A stretch of DNA of 64,000 nucleotides, from positions 62,001 to 126,000 of the forward strand of contig JAQYMQ010000021.1 in NCBI GenBank assembly GCA_028872475.1, in the 5' to 3' direction. Of this stretch, positions 1-10,500 are shown piece after piece. Every line of letters starts with the position of its first letter. Position 1 is the first letter of the stretch. The position numbers and the translations under genes are program-made. The notes beneath the pieces were generated by a model, which was given only the letters and a program-made list of their open reading frames with translations, did no database searches and was not told the origin of the DNA. Source of the DNA: Eubacteriales bacterium. GTDB taxonomy: Bacteria; Bacillota; Clostridia; Peptostreptococcales; Anaerovoracaceae.

Positions 1-60
1 TGCTCGATTTTTAATTTGAAAAAATATGAATTATTGCAGATTTAACATTTGAGTTTTGTG

Positions 61-106
61 AAAACCAATGTATACATGTATACCTGTATGTATACATTGG
101 TTTTTT
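61..106 (+). terminator. Intrinsic terminator of an upstream gene outside the window
   Basis: Perfect 17-bp arms AAAACCAATGTATACAT / ATGTATACATTGGTTTT, 10-nt loop, followed by T-run. Confidence 0.8.
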
Positions 107-223
107 GCGTACAAAAACATAGACAGAATATGTTAAATTATGATAAAATTTGCACGGTATATAAAATGATATTCAGTATACAAGTATTATTATTCAAGAG
201 TTGTTATTAAAGAGGAGGAAGAG

Positions 224-1654
224 ATGTTAGACGGTATTCACAGTATAATCGTTTGGATTGTTGATTTAATTTACCAACCATGGTGTGTGCCACTATTATT
301 GATTGCAGGTGGATTATATTTCACAATTAGAATGGGATTCATGCAGGTTAGACACTTCGGTGGAGCATGTAAGGTAATTATGGAAAAACCAACTCAAGAA
401 GGCGGTATTTCTTCATTTGGTGCTTTGATGGTTTCAACAGCATCAAGAGTAGGTACAGGTAATATCATTGGTGTATCTACAGCTATAATTTTAGGTGGAG
501 AAGGTGCTATCTTCTGGATGTGGATTACAGCGTTTATTGGTGGCGCGAGTGCATTCGTAGAATCTACATTAGCGCAGATATATAAAAAGAAAAATGCTGA
601 TGGCACAAGTTACGGTGGTCCAGCTTATTATATGAGAGATGTACTTAACGCAAGATGGTTAGGAGTAATATTCTCAATTTTAGTAATATTCACTTATGCG
701 GTTGGCTATAATATGCTTGCAGCTTACAATTTGCAGTCAACATTTAAGGTGTTTAGTTTCTACGGCAGTTCAACATCAGCTGTTATTGGAATAATTCTAA
801 CAGTTCTTTTCGGAATCATTATCTTTGGTGGAGCAAAGAAAATCGTAAAGGTTACTGGAGTTATGGTACCTATTATGGGTCTTCTATATGTTGTTGTAGC
901 TCTTGTTGTTCTAGGACTTAATGCAGGAAATATTCCAACAATGTTTGGTAGAATTTTTAACAGTGCATTTGACTTCCAGGCAATTTTTGGAGGATTTACT
1001 GGTTCTTGTATCATGTGGGGACTAAAGAGAGGTCTTTACTCTAACGAAGCTGGTATGGGTTCTGCTCCAAATGCAGCAGCGACAGCAGACGTATCTCACC
1101 CAGTAAAACAGGGGTTGGTACAGATGTTATCTGTATTCATTGATACATTGCTAATTTGTACAGCAACAGCATTTATGTGTTTAAGTACAAATGTAATTCC
1201 TGCATCATTTAAGGCGGCAGACGGTAGCGCTATGGCAGCAGAATATGTGCAGACTTCTTTAGGAGAAACACTAGGAAGTTTCGGACCTATCTTTATCGCA
1301 ACAGCAATGTCACTATTTGCGTTTACTACTCTGATTGGAAACTATTCTTACTGTGAAGGTTGCTTGAAATTTATCTTAAAACGTGAAGTTGGTAAGGTTG
1401 GTATTACAATTTTCAGAGCATGTGCTACACTATTAATTTTCGTTGGTGCAGTAGCTAGTGCAGGTCTTGTTTGGGATACTGCAGATATGGCTCAGGGCTT
1501 AATGGTATTATGTAACGTGCCAACAATTCTAATTATTGGTGGAGTTGCATTTAAGGCTCTTAAAGATTATGAAAAGCAGAATAAGGCTGGAAAGAATCCT
1601 GAGTTTAAAGCTAAAGATATTGGCATTACAAAGGAATTAGATTTCTGGAAATAA
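224..1654 (+). CDS. Alanine/glycine:cation symporter (AGCS) family protein
   Basis: 476 aa multi-TM protein; AGCS motifs GTGNIIGV and GLKRGLYSNEAGMGSAPNAAA; RBS gaggagg. Confidence 0.93.
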   Translation: MLDGIHSIIVWIVDLIYQPWCVPLLLIAGGLYFTIRMGFMQVRHFGGACKVIMEKPTQEGGISSFGALMVSTASRVGTGNIIGVSTAIILGGEGAIFWMWITAFIGGASAFVESTLAQIYKKKNADGTSYGGPAYYMRDVLNARWLGVIFSILVIFTYAVGYNMLAAYNLQSTFKVFSFYGSSTSAVIGIILTVLFGIIIFGGAKKIVKVTGVMVPIMGLLYVVVALVVLGLNAGNIPTMFGRIFNSAFDFQAIFGGFTGSCIMWGLKRGLYSNEAGMGSAPNAAATADVSHPVKQGLVQMLSVFIDTLLICTATAFMCLSTNVIPASFKAADGSAMAAEYVQTSLGETLGSFGPIFIATAMSLFAFTTLIGNYSYCEGCLKFILKREVGKVGITIFRACATLLIFVGAVASAGLVWDTADMAQGLMVLCNVPTILIIGGVAFKALKDYEKQNKAGKNPEFKAKDIGITKELDFWK

Positions 1655-1685
1655 TTTTAAAACACAATAATACATTGAATATTAG

Positions 1686-1720
1686 AAACTCGAGAGCAAT
1701 GAATGTTGCCTCGAGTTTTT
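1686..1720 (+). terminator. Intrinsic terminator
   Basis: AAACTCGAG...CTCGAGTTTTT hairpin with inner GCAA/TTGC stem. Confidence 0.8.
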
Positions 1721-1808
1721 GGTTATAGGTTATCTTATTGTATAGTCTATGCTATTGCTTGAAAGTTAGTGATGGATAATAGTATAATTAAGTATTAATA
1801 AAGTTGAT

Positions 1809-2510
1809 ATGGAGAAAAATATGACAAAGATTTTACTAGTGGAAGACGATAAAAATATAATTGATAATCTAAGTGAACTTTTGACTAGCGAAGGGTTTGC
1901 GGTTTCTACCGCAGGTGGTCAAAAAGAAGCACTTAGAGCTATTGATGAGAACAAGTATGATTTAATAATATTGGATATTTCATTGCCAGATGGTAGTGGA
2001 TATGCCATCTGCTCTGCGGTAAAGGCAGATATAGCGTCAAATATTAACAGATCAACACCGGTGATATTCTTAACGGCTTATGATGATGAAATAAATGCAG
2101 TAACAGGATTGGAAATGGGAGCAGAAGATTATATTACAAAGCCATTTCGACCAAGAGAGCTTGTTTCTCGTATAAAGAATGTTGTTAGAAGAAATGATAA
2201 GGCAAAATCTACAATTAGTATCAGTGGTATTACTATTGATAGTTTGAAGGGTAGTGTGCATAAGGGTGATGAAGAAATTTTTCTTTCAGTTTTAGAATAT
2301 AAATTATTGTTATTATTCTTTAATAATCCAGGAGTTGTAATGTCTAGATCTAGATTGTTAGATGAAATTTGGGATATTGCAGGGGAATTTGTTAATGATA
2401 ATACATTAACTGTGTATATTAAAAGACTTAGAGAAAAAATAGAGGATGATCCAGCAGAACCAGCAATAATAAAGACGGTAAGAGGTATTGGATATAAATT
2501 GGGCGAGTAG
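1809..2510 (+). CDS. OmpR/PhoB-family response regulator (start may be the ATG at 1821)
   Basis: Receiver domain ILLVEDDKNI...LDISLPDGSG...KPF plus winged-helix C-terminus (VYIKRLREKIEDDP...VRGIGYKL). Confidence 0.9.
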   Translation: MEKNMTKILLVEDDKNIIDNLSELLTSEGFAVSTAGGQKEALRAIDENKYDLIILDISLPDGSGYAICSAVKADIASNINRSTPVIFLTAYDDEINAVTGLEMGAEDYITKPFRPRELVSRIKNVVRRNDKAKSTISISGITIDSLKGSVHKGDEEIFLSVLEYKLLLLFFNNPGVVMSRSRLLDEIWDIAGEFVNDNTLTVYIKRLREKIEDDPAEPAIIKTVRGIGYKLGE

Positions 2511-3536
2511 ATGCATTTTTTAAGAAACGACGAAGTAAGAAAAGGAGCTTTTTGGCTTGGTATAGTAATCCTTGCAAGTATGGGTATTGCAATTGAAATT
2601 GGTGCAACGACGGTAATCTTGATATCTATTACGTCGACGTTTTTTGTGGTACTATTTATTCAATTTTCTAAAGTTAGATACAATAAACTAGAGAAATTGA
2701 CTCAAACAGTAGATAGAATCTTAAATTCAGACGATATAGTTGTCTTTGGAAGCCTTGAAGAAGGGGATTTCTCAATAATAGAGAATGAAATTCGAAAGAT
2801 GACGATAAAGATAAGAGAAGGTGAAAATAGATTACAAAAAGAGAAAATTCATTTAACAGATTCTATAGCGGATATTTCGCATCAGTTAAGGACTCCTCTA
2901 ACAACGATTAATCTTCTTATGGATAAGATGAAGAGAACTGATATTGATGAAATGGATAGAAGGCGTCTTATGTCTGATATTAATAATCAGCTTTCAAGAA
3001 TAGAATGGTTAATTTCTTCGTTGTTGAAGATTTCTAAGTTTGATGCGGATACAGTTGAGATGAATAGTGAAAAAATCAGTGTTGCTGAGTTGATCGCAAA
3101 ATCGGTGGAACCGATGATGATACCTCTTGAGATAAGAGATCAATTTTTGGAATATATTTCACTTGGTAATGAAACCTATGTTGGCGACCTAAATTGGAGC
3201 GTAGAAGCAGTTTCAAATATTATTAAAAATTGTGTTGAACATACGCAAGAAGGTGGAAGTATAAAGATTTCAGCTAGAGAAAACGTGCTCTTTACGGCTA
3301 TTGAGATAGAAGATAATGGCACAGGAATTGATGAAAAAGATTTGCCACATATTTTTGAAAGATTTTATAGAGGTAAGAATAGTAATATCGCTAGCATTGG
3401 CATTGGTCTGGCTTTGTCAAAGATGATAATTCAAAGACAAAATGGAGTGATTAAGGCAGAGAATAAGAAGGATGGCGGAAGTAAGTTTACAATAAAGTTT
3501 TATAAGGGTGAATTAGATGGAAGTGTTGCGAGCTAG
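2511..3536 (+). CDS. Sensor histidine kinase
   Basis: Two N-terminal TM segments, H-box DISHQLRTPLTT, N-box NIIKNCVEHT, G-boxes DNGTGI / GIGLALSK. Confidence 0.9.
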   Translation: MHFLRNDEVRKGAFWLGIVILASMGIAIEIGATTVILISITSTFFVVLFIQFSKVRYNKLEKLTQTVDRILNSDDIVVFGSLEEGDFSIIENEIRKMTIKIREGENRLQKEKIHLTDSIADISHQLRTPLTTINLLMDKMKRTDIDEMDRRRLMSDINNQLSRIEWLISSLLKISKFDADTVEMNSEKISVAELIAKSVEPMMIPLEIRDQFLEYISLGNETYVGDLNWSVEAVSNIIKNCVEHTQEGGSIKISARENVLFTAIEIEDNGTGIDEKDLPHIFERFYRGKNSNIASIGIGLALSKMIIQRQNGVIKAENKKDGGSKFTIKFYKGELDGSVAS

Positions 3537-4197
3537 TGGACTCTCGAAAATTTATGGCATTGAAGGGAATAGGGTTGATGCAATAAAAAGTATAGATTTG
3601 ACAATAAGACGAGGCGAATTTGTAGCTATAATGGGACCTTCTGGTTCAGGGAAATCTACGCTTTTACATATGTTGGCAGGCGTAAAAGAACCTACAGATG
3701 GCAAGGTTTATATTGATGGAGTTGATATATATAGTTTATCTGAGGAAGAGAGAACTATTTTTAGAAGAAGACAGATTGGCGTAGTATATCAGTTCTATAA
3801 TCTAGTATCATCTCTCAATGTTGAGGAAAATATGGTTTTACCGTTATTGCTTGACGGTAGAGATGTCAACGATAATCGTGTTGATGAGATGTTAGAAATT
3901 CTTTCTCTTACTCAGAGAAGAAAGTTTATGCCAGAAGCCTTAAGTGGTGGACAGCAGCAGAGAGTTGCAATCGGTAGGGCACTGATTAACACGCCGGCGA
4001 TATTATTTGCCGATGAGCCGACAGGGAATTTGGATTCAAAGAATTCACAGGCTGTAATAGAATTACTGAAGAAATCTAACTCAAAATATAGACAGACAAC
4101 GATTTTGATTACACATGATGAAGATATTGCATTACAAGCAAGTAGGGTGATAATGCTAGAGGATGGCGTTATTGTAAGGGACGAGCAGCAGATATGA
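3517..4197 (+). CDS. ABC transporter ATP-binding protein (LolD/MacB/BceA type)
   Basis: Walker A GPSGSGKST, signature LSGGQQQRVA, Walker B ILFADEPTGNLD. Confidence 0.92.
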   Translation: MEVLRASGLSKIYGIEGNRVDAIKSIDLTIRRGEFVAIMGPSGSGKSTLLHMLAGVKEPTDGKVYIDGVDIYSLSEEERTIFRRRQIGVVYQFYNLVSSLNVEENMVLPLLLDGRDVNDNRVDEMLEILSLTQRRKFMPEALSGGQQQRVAIGRALINTPAILFADEPTGNLDSKNSQAVIELLKKSNSKYRQTTILITHDEDIALQASRVIMLEDGVIVRDEQQI

Positions 4198-5576
4198 AGT
4201 ATGTTTTTTGGGAAACTACAATGAGGATTTTAAAAGGAAGAAAATTCTCTACATCTGTAACTGCATTTGGTGTAACGGTAATAGTTATGACGATTACGCT
4301 ATGCGTCTTTTTGACAGCAAGTATAAAGAATTTTTCGTTGCAAAATTTAGAGTGGAATATTGCCAATGGAATATTGTCAGAGCAAGAATATCTTTACTTA
4401 GCTCGAAGTATGCGGGAAGATATTAGCACTGGAGGAATATTATTTTCATTTCCGACAGCGATTATATTGATGGTAATTTTGGCATCAGGATTGCTGTTGT
4501 TGATTAACGCTTATGCGATAGCTCTTAATAAACGTATATCTCAATATAGAACTTTTTACCTTGTAGGAGCGACAGACAAACAACTTAGACGAGCAACATT
4601 TTATGAAAATATTTATGTGGCGAACATTGCTATACCAGCAGGTATTATCTTAGGTCTTTTGGCAACAAAAGTAATAATTTATTTTTTGTCAGAACAAATG
4701 ACAAGCTTATTTACTGGCGTTAGTGATCCGGAGATGCCTTTTTATTTTGATATGGGATATGTAATAATGATAGCTATAATATCATTGTTAATGGTTATAG
4801 TTGCAAGCCTTATTACAACATACAATATAAATTCACTAATTAGTGATAATATTAGTAAGCTTACAATTAAGAGAAAGTCAAACAAACAAAAGAAAAAGGA
4901 GATTCTTAACAGAAGGAGACTTTCTTATAGGCTGTTTTCTATAGAAGGTGTTTTGGCAAAAGATAACTTTTTGTCAAATAAGAGTCAATATAGATATGCA
5001 ATTACATCTATGATTTTTAGTACGGTGATATTCTTAGCGACGAGTATTATTATTTCATATTTGAAGACAGTTGTTGCGAGCGATTTTGGTGTTAAGGATT
5101 ATGGAGAAATAGCTAAAGTTAACAATTGGGAAGGCTACATGTCAGATGCCTATTATAACGTACAAGTTATTGTTGCTTTTGAGATTCTTTCATACGGCTT
5201 TGTTATTCTTATGGCGATTGTAGCACTTGCAAATGTTTGTAACACCATTTCTGGTGCGATGGAAAAGAGAAAGAATGAATTTAAGACTCTCATGACTATT
5301 GGTATGACAAAAAGTCAAATAAGAAAAATGATGATTTATGAGTGCATTTTGTTCGGAATAGACACTCTCGTATATTCTGGTGTAAGTTCTATGTTTGTTT
5401 TAATAACATTAAGTAGCTTTCTTTTGCCAGAGAATGTGTTATTGTATAATTTCCCATATTTTGAAATTAGTGTAAGTATACTGATTGTTATTTCATTAAT
5501 AATTTTGACGGCGATATATGTAATTGCTAGGATTACCACACAAAATAGTGATAATACCCATATACAAAGTATATAG
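4194..5576 (+). CDS. FtsX-like ABC transporter permease
   Basis: 460 aa, multiple TM segments, FtsX-like repeats (KNEFKTLMTIGMTKSQIRKMMIYE); 4-bp overlap with ATPase gene. Confidence 0.85.
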   Translation: MKYVFWETTMRILKGRKFSTSVTAFGVTVIVMTITLCVFLTASIKNFSLQNLEWNIANGILSEQEYLYLARSMREDISTGGILFSFPTAIILMVILASGLLLLINAYAIALNKRISQYRTFYLVGATDKQLRRATFYENIYVANIAIPAGIILGLLATKVIIYFLSEQMTSLFTGVSDPEMPFYFDMGYVIMIAIISLLMVIVASLITTYNINSLISDNISKLTIKRKSNKQKKKEILNRRRLSYRLFSIEGVLAKDNFLSNKSQYRYAITSMIFSTVIFLATSIIISYLKTVVASDFGVKDYGEIAKVNNWEGYMSDAYYNVQVIVAFEILSYGFVILMAIVALANVCNTISGAMEKRKNEFKTLMTIGMTKSQIRKMMIYECILFGIDTLVYSGVSSMFVLITLSSFLLPENVLLYNFPYFEISVSILIVISLIILTAIYVIARITTQNSDNTHIQSI

Positions 5577-5609
5577 CATAGAAATAATAGGAGTTTAATT
5601 TTTGGTAAA

Positions 5610-5990
5610 ATGAGTGAGAAGTCCAAAATAATAAGTCTTGCGGATGAGCGTAAAAAGAAAAAAAAGAATCCAGAGAGAGAAGAAATTTCTGCTCGAAGAA
5701 GGGATTACAACAAAAAGAAAAGAAATAAAAAACTTCTTATTGTTGTAGGTATTGTTTTGGTACTTGTTATTGTATTGAGACCTATTATTAGCTTATATAT
5801 GGACAGAAGTAAATTGCAAGAAGAGAATAAAAAATTAAAGGAAGAAAAGAAGAAGGTGGAAGCTGAATTAAAATGGTCAGATTCCCTTGAATATATTGAA
5901 AAACAGGCAAGGGAAAAATTGAATTTGTATATGCCTGGTGAAAAGATTTTTGTTTTTGATGAAGATAAAAAAGAGAAAGAAAAAAAATAA
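5610..5990 (+). CDS. Septum formation initiator (DivIC/FtsL-like)
   Basis: Basic N-terminus, one TM, coiled coil, then EYIEKQAREKLNLYMPGEKIFVF typical of DivIC. Confidence 0.85.
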   Translation: MSEKSKIISLADERKKKKKNPEREEISARRRDYNKKKRNKKLLIVVGIVLVLVIVLRPIISLYMDRSKLQEENKKLKEEKKKVEAELKWSDSLEYIEKQAREKLNLYMPGEKIFVFDEDKKEKEKK

Positions 5991-5991
5991 T

Positions 5992-6543
5992 ATGAAAATA
6001 GAAGAAGTTATTGTAGTTGAAGGCAGAGATGACACCTTGGCATTAAGGAGAGCAGTAGACTGTTTTACTATTGAAACACACGGATTTGGAATAAAGAAAG
6101 AAACGTGGAATTTAATAGAAAAAGCATATAATGAGAAGGGGATAATCATATTTACAGATCCGGATTATATTGGGGAAGAGATTAGACGGAGAATCTCTAA
6201 GCGATTCCCTGATGCTAAACATGCTTATTTATCTAGAGAAGATGCAAAAAAGGGAAGAGATATTGGCGTTGAAAATGCAAATCCGAACCATATTATAGCA
6301 TCATTAGAACAGGCAAAGGCAAAACTTTCAGATAAAGAAAATTTGTTTTCTGAATCAGATATTTATAAAGCAAGATTGACGGGATATGCCGACAGTAAAG
6401 AAAGGAGGCAACAATTAGGTAAAATTTTAGGAATTGGATATGGTAATGCGAAAAGTCTTTTAAAGAAACTTAACGCTTTTAATATAGACAGGAAAGAATT
6501 CGAGTCTGCAATTGAGCAGATTGATAATCTGATAGATAATTAG
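5992..6543 (+). CDS. rnmV: Ribonuclease M5
   Basis: TOPRIM protein IEEVIVVEGRDDTLALRRAVDCFTIETHGFGI; likely start ATG 5992 rather than ORF-track start; adjacent to rsmA. Confidence 0.92.
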   Translation: MKIEEVIVVEGRDDTLALRRAVDCFTIETHGFGIKKETWNLIEKAYNEKGIIIFTDPDYIGEEIRRRISKRFPDAKHAYLSREDAKKGRDIGVENANPNHIIASLEQAKAKLSDKENLFSESDIYKARLTGYADSKERRQQLGKILGIGYGNAKSLLKKLNAFNIDRKEFESAIEQIDNLIDN

Positions 6544-6559
6544 GAGATAAGAACTGTAG

Positions 6560-7438
6560 ATGATAGATTATACAAGACTTTATGCGCCGACAACTATAAG
6601 GGAAATAAAGGCGAAATATGGATTTTCACTATCAAAAAGTTTGGGTCAAAACTTTCTGACAGATAAAAATATAATTGACAAAATTATAGATGGTGTTGGT
6701 ATTACAGAAAATGATTTGGTTATAGAGATTGGTCCTGGGATTGGAGTTATAACAAGAGAGGCAGCTCTTAAGGCAAAAAAAGTTATAGCTGTTGAGTTAG
6801 ATAGTCGTCTATTAGAAATTTTAGACGAAACTCTTAAAGAATTTGATAATGTAGATGTTATTAATGAAAATATATTGGATGTAGATCTTAATGGGATTAT
6901 TGAACAACAAAGGGGTATTATTGATTTTGCAAGTATAAAGATAATAGGGAATTTGCCATATTATATCACTACACCGATTATAATGAAATTGTTGGAAGAT
7001 CGAGTTAATGTCGATAGTATTACTGTTATGATGCAAAAAGAGGTTGCTGATAGAATTAGGGCAACAGAAAAAGATAAAGATAGAGGAGCTATTTCAGTAG
7101 CAGTTCAATATTATTGTGATGTAATAAAAGTAGCCGATGTAAAAAGAGATGTATTCGTGCCGCCACCTAAAGTTGACTCGCAGGTGCTAAGATTGGATGT
7201 TAAAAAGAAGAATGAAATTTATGTTGCTGATGAGGAATTAATGTTTCGAGTTATTAAAGCAGGATTTTTGCAGAGAAGAAAGACATTATTGAATTCTTTA
7301 TCAGCGGGATTAAGTATAGAAAAAGGTGAAGTAGAAAATATTTTGCAAGCTTGTGGAATTGATGTTACAAGAAGAGCTCAGACATTGAGCCTAGAAGAAT
7401 TTGCAAAAATAGCTAATGAGATAGGACAGAGAATATGA
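6560..7438 (+). CDS. rsmA: 16S rRNA dimethyladenosine transferase
   Basis: SLGQNFLTDKNIIDKI, VIEIGPGIGVITREA, NLPYYITTPI. Confidence 0.96.
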   Translation: MIDYTRLYAPTTIREIKAKYGFSLSKSLGQNFLTDKNIIDKIIDGVGITENDLVIEIGPGIGVITREAALKAKKVIAVELDSRLLEILDETLKEFDNVDVINENILDVDLNGIIEQQRGIIDFASIKIIGNLPYYITTPIIMKLLEDRVNVDSITVMMQKEVADRIRATEKDKDRGAISVAVQYYCDVIKVADVKRDVFVPPPKVDSQVLRLDVKKKNEIYVADEELMFRVIKAGFLQRRKTLLNSLSAGLSIEKGEVENILQACGIDVTRRAQTLSLEEFAKIANEIGQRI

Positions 7439-9402
7439 AAAACAAGTTATACCACTATTTTGAAAACTATTCTATAAGAATGCTAGTTATTGTAGCGATA
7501 TTATTGAATTTATTTATCGAATCGTTTGCAAGACAATCACTTGTTAATGGATTGAAGTTTTTAGTAAATAGTCCATTGGTGTACTTTTATAATGCGTTAA
7601 TTATTTTTACTGTTATTTTGGTGTCAGAAGTCTTTAGAAGAAAGTATTTTATTCTTATTATATTGTGTCTATTGTGGATTGCTCTAGGTTCAGCTAACGG
7701 TATTATACTTAGCAACAGAATGACACCTTTCACGGTAAATGACTTAAAGTCCTTTAAGGATGCTCTTTCAATAGCAACAAACTATCTTTCTGTACCTCAG
7801 ATGATAGCTATTGGTGTAGGCATAGTTGGTGGAGTTTTTGTTATAGTTTTGCTATGGAGAAAGACACCGAAAAGAAAAGACTGGACGTACTTTAAAAAAT
7901 CAGCTATTACAGTAGCTTTAGGTATTGCAATTTGTATGGGAACATCATTTGCGGCGGTAGAGACAAAGACTGTGGATACAATATTTCCAAACTTAGCTTA
8001 TGGTTATGCAGATAATGGTGTTCCATACTGTTTTATTAATACATGGCTTAATACAGGAGTTAGAAAACCAAAAGGATATTCTAAAAAACAAATAGAAGAT
8101 ATTTTTACTAAGAAAGAGCAGAGTCTAATAAAAAAAGATGGAATTGTGGCAGAAGGGGATAAGCCAAATATTATATTTGTGCAGCTAGAATCTTTGATGG
8201 ATCCACTGACCTTAAAAGATATGGAGTTTAATACAGATCCTCTTCCTACATTGAGAAAATTATATGCAGAGTGTTCTTCTGGCAAGACAGTACAGCCTTC
8301 TGTGGGTGCGGGTACCGCCAATGTAGAATTTGAAGCTATGACAGGTATGAGTATAAGGTATTTTGGACCTGGTGAATATCCATACAAAAACATAATGCGT
8401 AAGAGAACAGTTGAAACTATTCCATATAACTTAAAACAGATCGGATACAAAACTCATACACTTCACAATCATAGGGCGGTTTTTTATGGTAGAAATGAAG
8501 TTTTTCCTAATATGGGAATAGATACATTTACCTCGGTAGAATATATGAATAACGTTAGTAGAACGCCTAAAAATTGGGCTAGAGATAATGTATTGACTAA
8601 GGTTATTACACAGACTCTAGATTCAACAAAAGAACCAGATTATATATATACAGTATCTGTTCAAGGGCATGGTAAATATCCAGCAGAAGAAGTTTTGGAA
8701 AATCCAGTTGTTAAGGTTACTAAGGCTCCAAGTGAGTCATTAAAGTGGCAGCATGAATATTTTGCAAACCAAGTTTATGAAATGGATATGTTTGTAAAAG
8801 ATTTAATTGAAACCTTGGAAAAGAGAGATGAAAAAACAGTAGTAGTATTTTATGGTGACCATGTTCCTGCGATGGAGAATATTACAGACAAGAATCTAAA
8901 AGATGGCAGAAGTGTCTATGAAACAGATTATTGTATTTGGGCTAATTTTGATATGAAACCTATAAAACAGGATGTACATGCTTATCAGATAGGTGCAATT
9001 TTACTAGACAGACTTGGTATTCATGGTGGAACAATTACAACATTACATCAGAATCATAGCAACGATAAAGATTATATGGAAAATTTACATCGCCTACAGT
9101 ATGATATGCTTTATGGTAGAGGATATATATATAATGGCACTAATCCGTGGAAGAGAACTAATATGAGAATGGGCGTTGCGGATATCAAGGTTACAGATGT
9201 AGTTACTATAGGTGATAAATACTATATTAAAGGTGAAAATTTTACAGAATACAGTAAGATTACTCTTAATGGAAAGATTTTGGATACCGAATATCTGGGA
9301 CCGACAGTATTGCTTTTAAAGGAGAAGGTTGATTCTAAAGATGTTCCGAAGATGAAGATTAGTCAAGTAGATAAAAACGAAATTTTAAGTACCAGCGAAT
9401 AA
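7435..9402 (+). CDS. LTA synthase family (sulfatase-fold) membrane protein
   Basis: N-terminal TM domain; NIIFVQLESLMDP, PSVGAGTANVEFEAMTGMS, VVVFYGDHVPAM. Confidence 0.9.
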   Translation: MKNKLYHYFENYSIRMLVIVAILLNLFIESFARQSLVNGLKFLVNSPLVYFYNALIIFTVILVSEVFRRKYFILIILCLLWIALGSANGIILSNRMTPFTVNDLKSFKDALSIATNYLSVPQMIAIGVGIVGGVFVIVLLWRKTPKRKDWTYFKKSAITVALGIAICMGTSFAAVETKTVDTIFPNLAYGYADNGVPYCFINTWLNTGVRKPKGYSKKQIEDIFTKKEQSLIKKDGIVAEGDKPNIIFVQLESLMDPLTLKDMEFNTDPLPTLRKLYAECSSGKTVQPSVGAGTANVEFEAMTGMSIRYFGPGEYPYKNIMRKRTVETIPYNLKQIGYKTHTLHNHRAVFYGRNEVFPNMGIDTFTSVEYMNNVSRTPKNWARDNVLTKVITQTLDSTKEPDYIYTVSVQGHGKYPAEEVLENPVVKVTKAPSESLKWQHEYFANQVYEMDMFVKDLIETLEKRDEKTVVVFYGDHVPAMENITDKNLKDGRSVYETDYCIWANFDMKPIKQDVHAYQIGAILLDRLGIHGGTITTLHQNHSNDKDYMENLHRLQYDMLYGRGYIYNGTNPWKRTNMRMGVADIKVTDVVTIGDKYYIKGENFTEYSKITLNGKILDTEYLGPTVLLLKEKVDSKDVPKMKISQVDKNEILSTSE

Positions 9403-9461
9403 AGACAGATTATATTTTAGATGCTATTTGTATTATTGAGAGCATAGTATTGGAGGTTGAG

Positions 9462-10466
9462 ATGATAATAGTGTTAAAAGACAATCCGGAAATTGATAAG
9501 ATCAATGCGCTTAGGGATTGGCTTAGAAGTATGGATTTGGAAATACATTATAGTCAAGGATCATCTACGACATTGATGGGGCTTTTAGGAGATACTTCAG
9601 GGCTAGATATTGATATAATCAGAAGTTTACCCTTTGTAAAAAAGGCGATAAGGATTCAGGAACCATATAAGCTTTCTCATATTGGATTTAAAAAGGAGAA
9701 AACGGTTGTAGACGTTGGTGGAGTTAAGATTGGCGATGGAATAACTAAGATTATTGCGGGACCATGCTCGGTAGAAAGTAATGAGCAACTTATTGCTATT
9801 GCAGAGAGTATTAAAACTTCAGGGGGTGATGTTGTCAGAGGTGGTGCATATAAACCAAGAACTTCTCCTTATACATTTCAGGGAACTCGGGAAGAGGGTA
9901 TGATGATACTGCAAAAGATGAAAGAGCAGTGTAAGATGCCTGTTGTTACAGAGATTATGGATATTGCTCATTTAGAACAGTTTGAACATATAGATATGAT
10001 TCAAGTTGGTGCGAGAAATATGCAAAATTATGAATTACTTAGGGCTCTTGGAAGACAGAATAAACCAGTTTTACTAAAAAGAGGTTTTGCATCAACTTTA
10101 GAAGAATTGCTTTTGAGTGCAGAGTATATTTTGAAAGAGGGAAATCCTAACGTTATATTATGTGAACGTGGAATTAGGACTGCGGCAAACCAGGGGACTA
10201 TTACCTTGGATTTATCAGCTGTGCCTAGGTTGAAACAAATGACGCATCTTCCTGTAATTGTTGATCCAAGTCACGGAACTGGAGATAGCAAAATAGTGAC
10301 ATCAATGACATTGGCAGCGGTAGCGTGTGGTGCGGATGGTGTTATGGTAGAGGTGCATAATAATCCGAGTATGGCACTCTGTGATGGTCCTCAAGCAATA
10401 GATTTAGAAGAATTTGAACAACTTGTTAAAAAGATAAAACAGCTTAGAGATATTATTAGCGTTTAA
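9462..10466 (+). CDS. aroF: 3-deoxy-7-phosphoheptulonate synthase (DAHP synthase)
   Basis: IIAGPCSVES, RGGAYKPRTSPYTFQG, DPSHGTGDS; RBS GGAGGT before ATG 9462. Confidence 0.95.
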   Translation: MIIVLKDNPEIDKINALRDWLRSMDLEIHYSQGSSTTLMGLLGDTSGLDIDIIRSLPFVKKAIRIQEPYKLSHIGFKKEKTVVDVGGVKIGDGITKIIAGPCSVESNEQLIAIAESIKTSGGDVVRGGAYKPRTSPYTFQGTREEGMMILQKMKEQCKMPVVTEIMDIAHLEQFEHIDMIQVGARNMQNYELLRALGRQNKPVLLKRGFASTLEELLLSAEYILKEGNPNVILCERGIRTAANQGTITLDLSAVPRLKQMTHLPVIVDPSHGTGDSKIVTSMTLAAVACGADGVMVEVHNNPSMALCDGPQAIDLEEFEQLVKKIKQLRDIISV

Positions 10467-10500
10467 TGTAGTTACTTAGCAAATATGGAGGTTAGCATAT

